NCBI GenBank assembly: GCA_030770535.1
Contig: JASVEC010000029.1
Location: 558,001 to 622,000, forward strand
Length of the DNA stretch: 64,000 bases
Source: Batkoa obscura
Lineage: Eukaryota > Entomophthoromycota > Entomophthoromycetes > Entomophthorales > Batkoaceae
Direction: 5' to 3'
This document shows positions 11,357 through 22,545 of the stretch, one piece after another. Numbering within the stretch: position 1 is the first letter of the stretch; each line of letters opens with the position of its first letter. The translations under genes and the position numbers were made by a program. The notes under the pieces are model-generated. The model searched no databases, was not told where the DNA came from, and worked only from the letters and a program-made list of their open reading frames with translations.

Positions 11357-13977
11357 TTAATAAAATTTTTCAATATTTTCAATTACTTTAACCACTCTCC
11401 TATGTTGTTCCTCTTTCTCATTTCCTATAATTTCTAAACATTCTACTTGTATCTCTTTATCCCATTCATTTAATTTAATATCAAATTTATATTCTTTAAT
11501 TTTTTCTACTTTAACTAATTGAAATTGTAATTGATTTTGATTTAAAATAGGAAATTCAAATTGATTTAATATATATATTTGTTGATTTTGAATTTTTATA
11601 TTATTTATATATTGTTTAAAACATTCTAAATTAGAAGATAGATTACTTTGATTAAATATTTGGAATTGTAATGAACTATTACTATTATAAATATTAAAAA
11701 TAAGATATAAATTAATTATTATTAATTATTATTAAATTACCTATTCCCAACTTCCAGATTAACTATTTGTTGATCCATTAAATAATAAATATCTTCAATT
11801 TTTATATTATTATTTTCATCAATATGTAATTTAAATTTTAAATTTAAATTATATTTTAATTTATCTAGTTCAAGTAATAAATTCTTATTTGGTATCTTAA
11901 CCATTTCATTAATATTAAAATAATCATTAATAAAAAAAGGATTTTGTTTTATATTAATAGGTGAATATTCTATAGAATAATATTCTTTTGTTGTTGATTT
12001 AAGATAATCTTCACGTAATTTATGTAATGGGAAACTAAATTTTATTATATAAATTAGTTAAATTTAATAAAATGAATTTATATCAATATATTAATATATT
12101 AATGTTTACCTATTAATAAAATAACTATCTAAATTATTATTATTATTAAATTGCTCCTTTAAATCATTAATTTTAATTTGTTGATCAAAATAATTGGCTT
12201 GAGCAAATTGTAATTTATTAAAATATGTTAAATGACCAAATCTAAAATATTATTATTATATATTAATATTAAACAAATAAAAATATAAAAATATAAAAAT
12301 AATTTACTTTGCAATTATCTTAGATTCAAATCCAGGTCTTACTATTTTAGATGTAATTGAATTGAATATTTCTGGTAATGTTAAATTATTATATTTATTT
12401 ATGAGTTTATCGTTAAACCTAAAATAAAGTTAATTTTAATTCTCTGTTCTAAATTCATTAATTTCTTACTTACATTTTATAATTATTTAAATAAGTTAAT
12501 TCCTTTGTAATATCATATTTATCTTCTTCTAATATCTAAAAATATTATTAACTATAATTCAATTTTAATAATAATTACCTCTTCAACTACATCTTCTTTG
12601 ATTTGAAACATTGAAAAATTATTAAAAAAGGAATTAAATTCTATGGAATCTACTATTGGAGATTGGTATAATGTATTTTTTCCATTTGAATAATATAAAT
12701 CTAACTTAGGTAATTCATTGTGATTCTATATAAATAACAACATTTAATTATTTATTAAATAATATTATTATAATCTATTTACCAATTTAAAAGTTTGATA
12801 AATCCATTCTAAACTTTGTTTTATTTCTCTTGAATTTAATCCAGTTAAACAGAGTTGTTGACCCTAAAAATATTAATTATCAATCATCACCACATATAAA
12901 CTTTATAAAAATATTCTTCAACTTACATTATTCATATGCGAAACAGTAATATAAGTACCTGTGGTATGTGCAATAGCCGCCAATAATTCTGCATTTTTTT
13001 TAATAAATTTACTATCTTGTTGATAAAGAGAAGTGATATCTATTGTTAAAGTGGTGAAATTCTATATAAAATAAAAAATTAATACATTAGTCTTTCAGTT
13101 TTTATAATCTTTGTTTTTTTTTTGTTTAAATTACCATTAATTCTTTAATCAACTTCTGTGTTTTTTCAATTTCTTTCTTTGAACCACGGATGATATAACT
13201 TTCCAATTCTAAATTGATTTCCATATCACTATTGCCTAATAATTCTAAATTTCTTAAATTTTCCCCTCCTTTTATTAGAATAAATAAATAAATCATTAGT
13301 TTAATAGTTCATTTAAATAATGTTTTCATTTACCTTTACAAATTAAAAAATAGATCTCTTTTTTACTCGATTGAAACTCTATTTAACTATATAAATATCT
13401 TTATTTTTTATTCATTAAATTATTTACCTTCTTCCACTCTATCCACAGTTTCCACTTCCATCTCCTTCTCCTCTTTCATCTCTTCTATCTTTCCAACTCT
13501 TACTCCCTCTTTCTCTAATATCCAATAAACTAACTCTTTTTTTGTCCATTTATTATTCCTAAATTTCCCATCAATATTATCCAATATATATTTTTTCATT
13601 TGAGTTTTGTCAAATGCTTTACTTATTCTAACTACCAAATCTTCCATCTTATTTAATGCATTATTTTTTCCTATATATTCCGAATAATATTCTTTCAAAT
13701 TAACACTTTCTTCTTTGACTGGTTTAGTATAAGCAGAAGATTCAAATTGGGCGGCTAAATCAAAGATTCCTTGAGTTTGAGGGTCAATGGGTTTTGGGCG
13801 TCGTTTTTTGATGGGTTTGTCATTGGATGATGGTGGTGTCAAACCATAATTTTTATCAAAGGTGGAGTAACATTGAAGTTTATTGGCTTGGGTTAGGAGT
13901 TGAGTGATTCTGTTGTTTTGGGTATATGATTGAAGTTGTTTTGTTCTATTAACTATTCCAATGTTGAATCTGAACAT
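11357..13977 (-). CDS. SLS1: Sls1-like mitochondrial protein, 11 exons (671 aa)
   Basis: Exons: 13977-13428, 13378-13334, 13268-13135, 13061-12927, 12863-12783, 12725-12579, 12535-12474, 12418-12308, 12241-12110, 12034-11741 and 11681-11357 (2016 nt). The N-terminus (MFRFNIGIVNRTKQLQSY) looks like a mitochondrial presequence. Residues ~110-165 (DLVVRISKAFDKTQMKKYI, then WTKKELVYWILEK) match the small helical N-terminal domain of Sls1. KH-like segments follow (IYFLICKGGENLRNLELLG with YIIRGSKKEIEKTQKLI; QQLCLTGLNSREIKQSLEWIY). The C-terminal half is poorly conserved and Asn-rich. In yeast, Sls1 is an inner-membrane protein coordinating mitochondrial transcription and translation. The family call rests on the N-terminal domain plus tandem KH-like modules. 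Another mitochondrial KH-type protein remains possible. Confidence 0.65.
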
Positions 13978-14759
13978 TTCCTTTTCACTTATAAAAAGTT
14001 TTAAAATAAATTAAATAAAAAAATTGAGATTATTTGATGTTTTGAGCTTTTGAGCTTTTGAGCTTTTGCATTTTTTTTAATTTTGTAATATTCGGGTCTA
14101 AATCAGGCGACTTCAATGTCTTTCTTTTAGCCCTCTCACTTCAATTTCTCAACAGGGAACTCAATTCTAAAAAATATTATACTTGATTATAGATAAAAAT
14201 TATAATTAGAAGTTTAGTCAAGGTTAAATAAATATTGTCTTTGGCACATATTTTCTATAAACAATTTATCCAAGTAATTTATTTAATGATAATCTTTTAA
14301 CGTATTTGTTATTATGATACAGAGAGTAAGCAATGATTGATAGAATAGTAATATTTATAATAACAAGTTATATTAGTATTATTATAATAGAGTATGAAAA
14401 CACATTTATAGTAAAATATTAATTTAGAATTAACTATTTATTGAGTTAGAAACTGTAACGCATATTTTTGTATAATCTATCAAATTTCATTTTTAACTAA
14501 AATTAATAGACTTTATATTTCATCAAATTTAGTTTATTATTATAATAAAATGATAATTATACTCATTATAAAATACTAAATTAACAAATATAATAAATCA
14601 AATAAACAATAAAAACAAATCTCAAAATAAAGATAAACATTTCTCAACTTTGAAATTTTATTACTATTAATAACTGGTCCTTAATATTTTATAATATATA
14701 CTTAGATAGGTTTTATCTAAAAAAATTTACATTAGTCCTCTACATTAAAAACACATATG
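13978..14759. other. Intergenic, nothing recognised
   Basis: AT-rich. A short triple repeat of TTTTGAGC lies at about 14039-14067, close to the Sls1-like start codon. No gene seen. Confidence 0.5.
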
Positions 14760-15525
14760 CTAATAGTCACTTACTTTAAAATGCAATGAAATAAGAGAGA
14801 TAATTAAACATTTTAAATCCTGTACTAAAAAATAAAATTTCTCTAAACCAACGGGATCTTTACTTGATGTTACTTGGGATAACGAAAACAATTTGGATGT
14901 CTAGAAAAATAAAATATAAATTAATAATTAAAGTCAATAGTTAATTTCAATTCCAAATTTCAATTCTGATTTGTGTCTTTTGGTTTAAATTCTTTAATAA
15001 TTACCTCAAAAGCAATATGATGTTCTCCAATTTTAATTTCTAATTCTTGACGACCTTCATTATCTTTTTCAGGCCAATTTTCATCATCACAACTATTTAA
15101 TTAAAAATAATAATAAATTAATATCCTCACTTCTTAACTTTGTTATTGTTATTAAATAAAATACTTACTCAAAAACTTCACTATCTTGAATAATTTTTTT
15201 GATTTCTTCAATAACTATTGGACTTATAGAAACTATATAAAACAATATTAATAACCACTTCTAAATTCAACCATCTTTACAATTAAATCTTAAAAGCACA
15301 AAGTTAAACTTACATTCCTTTCTAATCAATGAATCATTTCTATAATTTGAATTATTAGCATATCGACATCTACCATCTCCGTTGATTTCAAACTCTAAAA
15401 ATTCATGACCACTTTTATTGTTGGTATGACCAGTACTAAATTATTTTATCAATATTTAAAATAGAATTTATCGTCATTAAAGTTTACTAATATCTTAGAT
15501 AAAACGAATCTTTTGGGTTAGCCAT
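14760..15525 (-). CDS. mago: Mago nashi homologue (exon junction complex), 5 exons (150 aa)
   Basis: Exons: 15525-15488, 15435-15314, 15232-15169, 15092-15005 and 14900-14760 (453 nt). The protein aligns from end to end with the very conserved Mago family: [76 protein letters not shown], and [20 protein letters not shown] followed by ISLHFK. Length matches the family (about 146-150 aa). Mago forms the Mago-Y14 heterodimer in the exon junction complex deposited on spliced mRNA, which fits an intron-dense genome. The last residues (KVSDY) differ from the usual KIKPI terminus, and the EIxGDG hairpin is slightly changed. No Y14 partner is in this window. Confidence 0.93.
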
Positions 15526-16407
15526 TCTTTTATATTTATATTGTAAAGATTAGAATCTTGCTTTTGTTTATTTTACTTCTCTTACTTTCAATGAATGTTT
15601 TGACGAGTTTGATTGGCTTTTCATGTATCCAATTAAAATACGTTTTAATTTTAATGCTTTTTAAACAATACGAAAAGAAAATTAATATTATGTTATAATA
15701 CTTTATTATGTTAGAATAAATTATAATATTTTAAATAAAAAAGCGCTATACTAAATAACCTTGTTTTATTTTTTAAAATTTTTTATTTAATAAATAAATA
15801 AATAGACATTAAGATACTAAGTAAATACAACTTATTTTTTTATCAATCATAAAAATTTTAAAATTGAAAATATTTTAATAAATTGTATTATAATATAAAT
15901 TAAGTTTTTGATACTATTGCTAATGCTCTATATATTAATCAGGGACCTGAATATTAGTTACTAGATTAATTATGCAAATTTTAATATATCATTTATTAGT
16001 TTGAAATTTTTTAAAGATATTAATTATTTTACAAACTTTGGATTTAAAATAAATTTAAAAATTATCTTAATTTAGAAAACTACGTTGTAATAACCACACA
16101 TTCAAAAAAAAACATAGAATCTAATATTATTAATATATTTTATTTTATTTATTTCTATTTATAATAATTAAAAACAATCAAATTTATAAACGACTTATTT
16201 CTTATCCCACTGTATGACGCTAATAAAAAACTGACTATTTTTTCACAAAACTTCGTCTGTTTTATCTTTAACCAATCAATCTTAATTTCAAATTTTAATA
16301 AATTTCATCATCTTACATCAACTAAAGCTCACTTTAAAACTCTATTTTAGCTATCCAACTAAGGATATTATTCTTTTAACATATAAAACCCAATATCACT
16401 TTAAATA
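15526..16407. other. Intergenic, nothing recognised
   Basis: Strongly AT-rich spacer between the divergent Mago (-) and DM9 (+) genes. No repeat family or RNA gene seen. Confidence 0.5.
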
Positions 16408-16905
16408 ATGAGCGAAAGAGCTGGCCGATCACATCCCCAATTTGAATGGGTTAAAGCGAAAAGTGGTTCAATACCACCAAATGCAGTCCAGGGGGGTCAA
16501 GAAGGTGATGGAAAGCCTTTATTTGTAGCTCGAGCCATGTTCAATGGTTCTTTAGTACCCGGAAAAGCAGGCCCACATATTCGAGGAGCCTCGATTGCTT
16601 ATGGAGGAAAAGAACATTTTTTATTTGATTATGAAATTTTAGTGGGAGATGAAAGTTTGCTGTATTGGAGACAATGTACAGGTAGAATTCAATTACGTGG
16701 TTGGTCACCTCTTGAAGTGGGTTATGAAGCGGACGGTAAAGAACTTTATGTGGGGAAAACGCAGGTGGGGAATGGGGTTGTTATAGGTAAGGTAGGTGAA
16801 CACTTTCCTAATGGGTTGATGTATACCTATGCTTATAAAGAAAAAGCAGTCAGTGAATTGGATTATTATTATGTGTTAGCGGTGCCTAATAATGTTTCTA
16901 GTTAA
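16408..16905 (+). CDS. DM9-repeat (DUF3421) protein, single exon (165 aa)
   Basis: Two DM9 units are visible. Residues ~13-80 carry FEWVKAKSGSIPPNAVQGG, LFVARAMFNGSLVPGKAG, and PHIRGASIAYGGKEH. Residues ~85-155 carry the second, weaker copy, with GYEADGKELYVGKTQVG, GVVIGKVGEHFPNGLMYTY and AYKEK. DM9 domains are lectin-like and in some animals bind mannose. The pairing of two units is the standard fold. There is no signal peptide, so the protein is probably cytosolic or released without one. Unlike most neighbours it has no intron, and its codons are visibly richer in G and C. That fits either high expression or acquisition from elsewhere. The family call is firm. The role in this organism is unknown. 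Confidence 0.88.
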   Translation: MSERAGRSHPQFEWVKAKSGSIPPNAVQGGQEGDGKPLFVARAMFNGSLVPGKAGPHIRGASIAYGGKEHFLFDYEILVGDESLLYWRQCTGRIQLRGWSPLEVGYEADGKELYVGKTQVGNGVVIGKVGEHFPNGLMYTYAYKEKAVSELDYYYVLAVPNNVSS

Positions 16906-17816
16906 CCATAAATCGTATACTGATATTGTTTAAGTTGTTTTTAAGGTTTTAATAGTAATTGAATTGACGGTTTTATTTAATTATGAAATAAAAGGGGAAT
17001 GAATGAATTCATAAAGTATCAAGAATATAATATTTAAATAATTACTTCAATAGGTTTATTTTTTGTTTTTTGTTTTTATGTATTTTTCAAAAATTATTAC
17101 TTACTCATAAGTAGTTTATTAATAGACATTAAATGTATATTAGGTAAGAGGAAAGATAAACAATGCAGGTAGTATTTCACGTCCTACTTTATTAGAAGCC
17201 ACTTTATTGTTTTCTATTAAATATGGCTTTAATATTTGAGTATAAAAAATAGAGATCTCTCAATATAAATTGAAAATCATGAAGGAAAACAAAGAATAAT
17301 TCAATATAAATATAAATATAATCAAAAGTTTAATCTATTAAAAGAAAAATTACGGTTAAACTGTAATATATTTCTATTTAAAAACTTCTAGCATTGGAGT
17401 ATATAATAAATTATCCAAGATTATGAAGAAATAAAAATAGAATATAGAGGTGTTTTTTTTTGGTTTCGTCATTTCCCCCATCTTTTAAGCCCTATTTGAG
17501 CGGAAAAATTGTTAGTAAAATTGTTAGACAAAAATACATCCCCATATAGTTCCTAGATTCTTTAATATTCCAAAACAGTCCTCTTATTAATTATTATACT
17601 TTTACTCCTACTATTTTACTATACAAACTTATCCATTTTAAGCTCTATCTAAAATATCTTATCTTGTATATATTAATAAAAATAAAACCCTAAATTGTTA
17701 TGTATAATTTCTAATAAAATATTTTACTTTAATTCCAATTACCCTATTTTAATATCCATTATTTTTAAATTAGTTTATTTTTAAACTTCCTCAACATAGC
17801 CTAAAACTAAAAGTTT
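16906..17816. other. Intergenic with one MITE
   Basis: AT-rich 3' flanks of the convergent DM9 and eL20 genes, with a full-length MITE family A copy at 17445-17544. Nothing else seen. Confidence 0.55.
17445..17544 (+). mobile_element. MITE family A copy (100 bp)
   Basis: Left end with GAGGTGTTTTTTTTTTGGTT, core AGCCCTATTTGAGCGG and ATTGTTAGTAAAATT, right end TACATCCCCA. TA lies on both flanks, giving a 2-bp duplication. Exactly 100 bp. Confidence 0.88.
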
Positions 17817-18748
17817 TTAACAGAAAGTAGAAGGACGTTTGGCAAGGAAGAGAGCACGGTGCTTCTTGTGAGCTGGCTTGAGGACACGGTGAGGAAGAGG
17901 GAAAGTAAGCTTTGGTTTCTAAAAAAAAGTTAGCTATAAAAATCTTGATTATTATTGATGTAAAAATATACCAAAAGTTGTTGAATATAAGCACGTTTAA
18001 CATCTTTAGCAGCAATTTCAGCTACACGGATGATTTGTACTGATCTAAAACGAGCACGGTGACGAGCAGCTAAATCAAGATCTATATATTCTTATAAATA
18101 CCTATTACAATTAAAGTTAAACAATTCTCTTACAGCAAGCTTCAACAGCTTCAGCACGTGACATTTCACGATATTCTTTGTACATATTGTGGGTACCGGA
18201 ACGAGAGTCATAACGTAACCAAATACCATAGTTCTTAACTTTAAGAGGTTTGGCTTCGTGAATCTTTATAAAAATAAATATATAATCTTAAACAATGGGC
18301 ATCATTTTAGTTACCTTGTTAACGGAAAGAATTTCTCCAGAAGCTTTCTTTACTTTAGAAACCTTTTTCATGAAATACCAATAACGAGATTTGGCAATAG
18401 TTTCATTAGGACAGAAAAGACGCATACGGAAAATCTTTGGGGAAGATTCCTTTTCAGTAGGAAGCTTACGTCCAATGACTTGATATTCGTTAAGCTAATA
18501 GGACATCTTTTTAATATTTTTTGTTTATTAATTTTATCGTTTTTATAATAGCTCAATTTGTTTCTTTCATGTATAATATTCTCTATCCCTTTTTGTTGGA
18601 TATTTAGATGGATGCATTTTTTATTTTTTTAATTGGATTTCTATATTATTCTTATTTTTTATCGTTTTTGGTCATTTTGGTTTTCTGTTATTGTCACTAT
18701 CCTTTATAATCTCTTGTAAAATTTGTAGTTCTTACTTACTTTACCCAT
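17817..18748 (-). CDS. RPL20: 60S ribosomal protein eL20 (L18a), 5 exons (176 aa)
   Basis: Exons: 18748-18740, 18494-18315, 18263-18134, 18081-17972 and 17918-17817 (531 nt). The product starts [20 protein letters not shown] and continues with [60 protein letters not shown] and [10 protein letters not shown], ending KRPSTFC, as in eL20 of other fungi. Exon 1 encodes only Met-Gly-Lys and is followed by a 245-nt intron, several times longer than the usual introns here. The exon is chosen because an ATGGGTAAA followed by GTAAGT gives an N-terminus of family length in the right phase. A component of the large ribosomal subunit. Confidence 0.9.
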
Positions 18749-19435
18749 TTCAGTTGATTTTATATAACCTTATGGTACCAAGAGGAAAGGAATTTACCGT
18801 ATAGCTTTACTGTTTGATTTAATGTGGATAGGTAATGGGATATTGATTTAATAATATTGCCCAATTAGCCCAAACTTAAATTGATTTCAAGCTTTTTTAT
18901 TGGCTCTTTATTTTGACTTTGAAATTGTATAGTTTTTCAAGTTGATAAATTATTATATTTTACTATTTTGGCCTTTATATTTTCGTTACTTTAATCTTTA
19001 TGTTAAAGCTATTGTATTAGCTGCTATATTTATACCCATGATCAATAGAATTTATATAATCATATCTATTCTAAGTATTAATGTCAATGTAATCAATTCA
19101 CAGTTTATTATCACATAGTTCAAGTAGAAAATTTTAGTAGAATTAGTTTTTTTATTTATATTGACTTGATGCTTTGTTTGTGTGAGTCAGGAGTAGAGGT
19201 TTAATATAAATAATAAGCTTTTGGTTTTAGATAATAATATCTTTTTATTATGTTTATCTGATATATCAATTAAAATAATTACAAAATACTTAAAGAATAT
19301 TATTAGTCACTAAATAAGCAAGCGATTTAATAGGACCACAGTTTCCAATAAATCCAGCCAAAACACAAAGGGTTTAAATTCTAGCAAATCAAAATTTAAC
19401 GATAGAAACTAACTTTCTTCCTTAGAAGCGAAACG

Positions 19436-19443
19436 TTCTAGAA
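19436..19443. promoter_or_regulatory. Heat-shock-element-like dyad (distal)
   Basis: TTCTAGAA fits the TTCnnGAA core recognised by Hsf1-type factors. It lies 93 bp upstream of the copper transporter start codon. Function is inferred from the motif only. Confidence 0.35.
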
Positions 19444-19493
19444 AGCTACTATATTTGGAAGGCAAATAGAACCTAAAACCCCCTTTAACAACT

Positions 19494-19501
19494 TTCTAGA
19501 A
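19494..19501. promoter_or_regulatory. Heat-shock-element-like dyad (proximal)
   Basis: Second perfect TTCTAGAA, 58 bp downstream of the first and 35 bp before the start codon. It may lie in the 5' UTR rather than upstream of the transcription start. Confidence 0.35.
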
Positions 19502-19535
19502 GCTTTATCTTTTAACTTTTTTAAATTTAATTCCA

Positions 19536-20240
19536 ATGTTATCTAAAATTTACAATTTATCCGTATTTACAATAGTTTTGCTTTGTACTGCTGCACTAGC
19601 ACATGATCATGACAGTAGTTTTGACTCCAGTTCAGCACCAAGTATGAAGATGTATTTTCATGGTGGTATCAATGATTATATGATGTTTCAATCCTGGGTA
19701 CCAAAAACGTATGGTAGTTATTCAGGTGCTTGGCTCCTCTTTTTCTTTTTAGGTATTTTATTAGAAGGCTTTTTGGTGTTTGGTTCTAACCTTCAGGCCA
19801 AATGGATTCAAGAAGCTGAAGCCGCTGATATTACTGCAAACTCTTTTGGAGTTCAAGGTAATACCGAAGAAACCTTGATTTCAAAGAACAAATTTATGTT
19901 TTTTGAAATGTCGAGTGTAATCACTTGGAGTAAAGCAGTGATTCTCTCTTTACTTCGTTTTGTTGAGTCTACCTTAGCTTACTTTTTAATGTTAGTGACC
20001 ATGATTTATAACGTTGGTTTGTTCTTTTCGGTGGTTGCAGGTCATGCAGTTGGTGTGTTTTTATTCTCTCGTTTCCGTTCTAAGGATTCAATTGAGAGTA
20101 AATTTGATCCAGAACATGAAGGTTTGTCATCCCCGCGTCATTCTTTAGGTAGTGGAGGTATTGTTAGAAATCAATCTACTGATTTCAATACTAAAGTCAA
20201 TCCAGAAAATCATTCGGGTCCTCAATCTTCTTGTCATTAG
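19536..20240 (+). CDS. CTR: Ctr-type high-affinity copper transporter, single exon (234 aa)
   Basis: Signal-like hydrophobic N-terminus (MLSKIYNLSVFTIVLLCTAALA), then a His/Asp-rich extracellular patch (AHDHDSS) and Met motif (PSMKMYFHGG, NDYMMFQSW) that would gather Cu(I). TM1 is GAWLLFFFLGILLEGFLVFG (residues ~66-88). TM2 contains the hallmark MxxxM (MLVTM, residues ~150-154) and TM3 contains GxxxG (GHAVG) for helix packing. Ctr proteins form trimers that import Cu(I), at the plasma membrane or from the vacuole. The ~60-residue cytosolic tail lacks a clear Cys-rich end, finishing with a lone SSCH. A predicted signal peptide before the Ctr core is somewhat unusual. No introns. Confidence 0.9.
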   Translation: MLSKIYNLSVFTIVLLCTAALAHDHDSSFDSSSAPSMKMYFHGGINDYMMFQSWVPKTYGSYSGAWLLFFFLGILLEGFLVFGSNLQAKWIQEAEAADITANSFGVQGNTEETLISKNKFMFFEMSSVITWSKAVILSLLRFVESTLAYFLMLVTMIYNVGLFFSVVAGHAVGVFLFSRFRSKDSIESKFDPEHEGLSSPRHSLGSGGIVRNQSTDFNTKVNPENHSGPQSSCH

Positions 20241-20725
20241 GTTTATTTTTTATTGAATAAATAAGAATTACCTTTGTATTAAGTTTAAATAAAATATACA
20301 ATTATTGTTATTAAATTAAACAAGAATTGTTATTGATATAAATTAATTGATTGATTTAAAAGCTTTACATTTATGTAAAGAACATATTATCAGAAATGTG
20401 ATTTTATTATTGCAAATTATAAATTTAATAGAAATTATTTTTCTAAGAATAATTTTCAACTTTTCTAGATTAATTAATATTAATATTTAATTTATAAAAT
20501 AAAGTAGATTAAAGTTTAAATAATTTCTAACACTGTAATTTATGGTTGAGGTATCTTTATATTATTGCAATACATTTAAACTATTTTACAGAATCCCTAT
20601 TAAATAATAACAAATACAATTAAACCATTATCACATTTAATATATTTTAAGGGGTATATTTTTAATAATCAATTAAAATTAATAAAATTTATTTAACTTA
20701 AGGTTCAAAAATCAGCACTAAAACT
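20241..20725. other. Intergenic, nothing recognised
   Basis: AT-rich spacer between the convergent copper transporter and kelch genes. No repeat family seen. Confidence 0.5.
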
Positions 20726-22135
20726 TTAGTTGATATTTTGAGCAAGATAAGCAGCGGGTAATGGGGAGCTATCAGCTGTTTTAAATGGATGTTCAGTATG
20801 CGTTGAAAAGGTAGCTATAGTCGAATAACTACAATTTAATACACTATTATCAAACGATTCTGGTAAAGGTACAATTTTTGGTTCTTGAATTAATTGGCGA
20901 TTGGAGTCCATCGATTCATTATGTTCCATTGACTTCTTTCTATAAATAAAAAAGTAGATCCCTAACCCAGCTAATACTAAAAACATTATCCCTCCTACGA
21001 TTCCTCCTACGATGGCTCCTAAATTACTCCTGCTTTCTTCGGTACCATTTGATATACTTGAGTCATGTGAATTTTCATTATTATTAGATCTATCACTGGG
21101 GATAGACAGGGCATCCATCAATTGCCAGGTTTGAGGATTAATTATTTGAGCACTTGAAATTGAGTTATCAGTTTCTCCAGAAAAGAAAAGTAAATAGCCA
21201 TAATAATCAATAAAGCAGCCCTGTTGATTTGATTTAAAATTAGAGATAGTTTGTTTTGACCATTTAAGATCCTTGTCTTTTAAATTTAAACTGTATATAT
21301 TGGAATTCATTCCTTTTGTATGTGGTATAACATAAAGTTGATCATTGACTTTGGCATAGGAGTATTTTTCTACCTTTGGTGGTGGACTCGAGGTCTTTGA
21401 TGCTGTCATTTTTTTACTTTTTAAATCAAGGATTCTTACTTCTTCATTATTTTTTAAGGTTCTTGTATCCGTACCAAAGAAAGAATATAATTTTCCATTA
21501 TAAACTATAGAAACATGATCCAAAGCAGGTGTATTGTCGTTATATATTTCGCTCCATTTTTCTGATTTTATATTATAAATTAATACCTTTGCAGTAAAAA
21601 TTTCTTTCTTTGGTACTTTTGCAGCTACTGAACCATAATAGATAAGTTCATCTGGATTTTGATCATTTTGTAATAAGGTAAAACCGAAGGTATCTTCCGG
21701 AGAGCTTCGTTTTCCTTTTTTCATAATATCTAAAAATTGTTTAGATACTTCTTTATTTGAGGACCATTTCAATGCTTTTAAATCAAATGTTTGATATAAA
21801 GGCTGAGAGTTAGAACCACCAAAATTGATAATTGTATCTGAGTTGGACATTAAAATAGATTTTGAATATACTCTTTTTGGAAAGCCATTTGAACTTGCTA
21901 GCGACTGCCATGGTACAGATGATACGTTGAATTGCTTAGTTAAGTCTAATGTCAATATTTTATCATTATTTTGATTATCTTGGTTCTTATTAACTTGTCC
22001 TTTTACTCCACCTAAATAAATAACTTTATCATTATCTTTTATGCAGCTTCCAGAGCTAATTGATGAAATATCTAAAGATTGAGAGTTAGCTAGTAAAACA
22101 AAATAGAGCCCTAAGATCAAATGAGTTGGAAACAT
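20726..22135 (-). CDS. Kelch/galactose-oxidase-like single-pass membrane protein, single exon (469 aa)
   Basis: A signal peptide (MFPTHLILGLYFVLLANSQS) is followed by ~300 residues of degenerate kelch-type beta-propeller blades. Visible signs are KVIYLGGVKGQ, IINFGGSNSQPLYQTFDLKALKW, YYGSVAAK, LYSFFGTDTRT, LYVIPHTKG and LLFFSGETDNS, each followed by a W-containing strand. Then comes a Ser/Asn linker and one strong TM helix rich in Gly (AIVGGIVGGIMFLVLAGLG, residues ~372-395). A basic stop-transfer RKK and a ~70-residue cytosolic tail follow. This layout is common in surface proteins of Mucoromycota-grade fungi. The likely role is cell-surface binding or signalling, but no ligand can be named. 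No introns. A catalytic galactose-oxidase copper site is not evident. Confidence 0.75.
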   Translation of the reverse strand: MFPTHLILGLYFVLLANSQSLDISSISSGSCIKDNDKVIYLGGVKGQVNKNQDNQNNDKILTLDLTKQFNVSSVPWQSLASSNGFPKRVYSKSILMSNSDTIINFGGSNSQPLYQTFDLKALKWSSNKEVSKQFLDIMKKGKRSSPEDTFGFTLLQNDQNPDELIYYGSVAAKVPKKEIFTAKVLIYNIKSEKWSEIYNDNTPALDHVSIVYNGKLYSFFGTDTRTLKNNEEVRILDLKSKKMTASKTSSPPPKVEKYSYAKVNDQLYVIPHTKGMNSNIYSLNLKDKDLKWSKQTISNFKSNQQGCFIDYYGYLLFFSGETDNSISSAQIINPQTWQLMDALSIPSDRSNNNENSHDSSISNGTEESRSNLGAIVGGIVGGIMFLVLAGLGIYFFIYRKKSMEHNESMDSNRQLIQEPKIVPLPESFDNSVLNCSYSTIATFSTHTEHPFKTADSSPLPAAYLAQNIN

Positions 22136-22545
22136 AATGAGAGGTAAAGTTCGCCTGGAACTATTTTAAAAAAATAAAGAAGTAAGAAAAAGCAAAATTA
22201 AAACTTTAATTAATCAAGTTTATTAATTATAAATGTTTTTACTTTATTTTACTACTTCACTTATTATTAGAACTTACATTTATAGTTATGTTCTATCTTT
22301 AATTATTTTGCACATACCATATTCAATTGCTATTTCATAGTATTGAACCATCCGCCAATCAAATAGGCGAATTGGCATTTAAATTAGGAATTTAATATAT
22401 TAAATTAATAATTCAACATTTATAAAGTTGATATTAAAAAAATATTTAATATAAAATAAAACAAAAAACTGAAATCATTAAATGAAATTACAAATAAATA
22501 TACAAATATATAATTTCAAAGAGCTATTTAATTATATAAATCAAA
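22136..22545. other. Intergenic, nothing recognised
   Basis: Spacer holding the kelch gene promoter (right side of that gene) and the 3' flank of the PLP-enzyme gene. No element seen. Confidence 0.5.

Larger units (their letters stand above)
18749..19535. other. Divergent promoter region of eL20 and the copper transporter
   Basis: No gene seen. The last 100 bp before the transporter start codon carries two perfect TTCTAGAA dyads (annotated separately). Confidence 0.5.
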
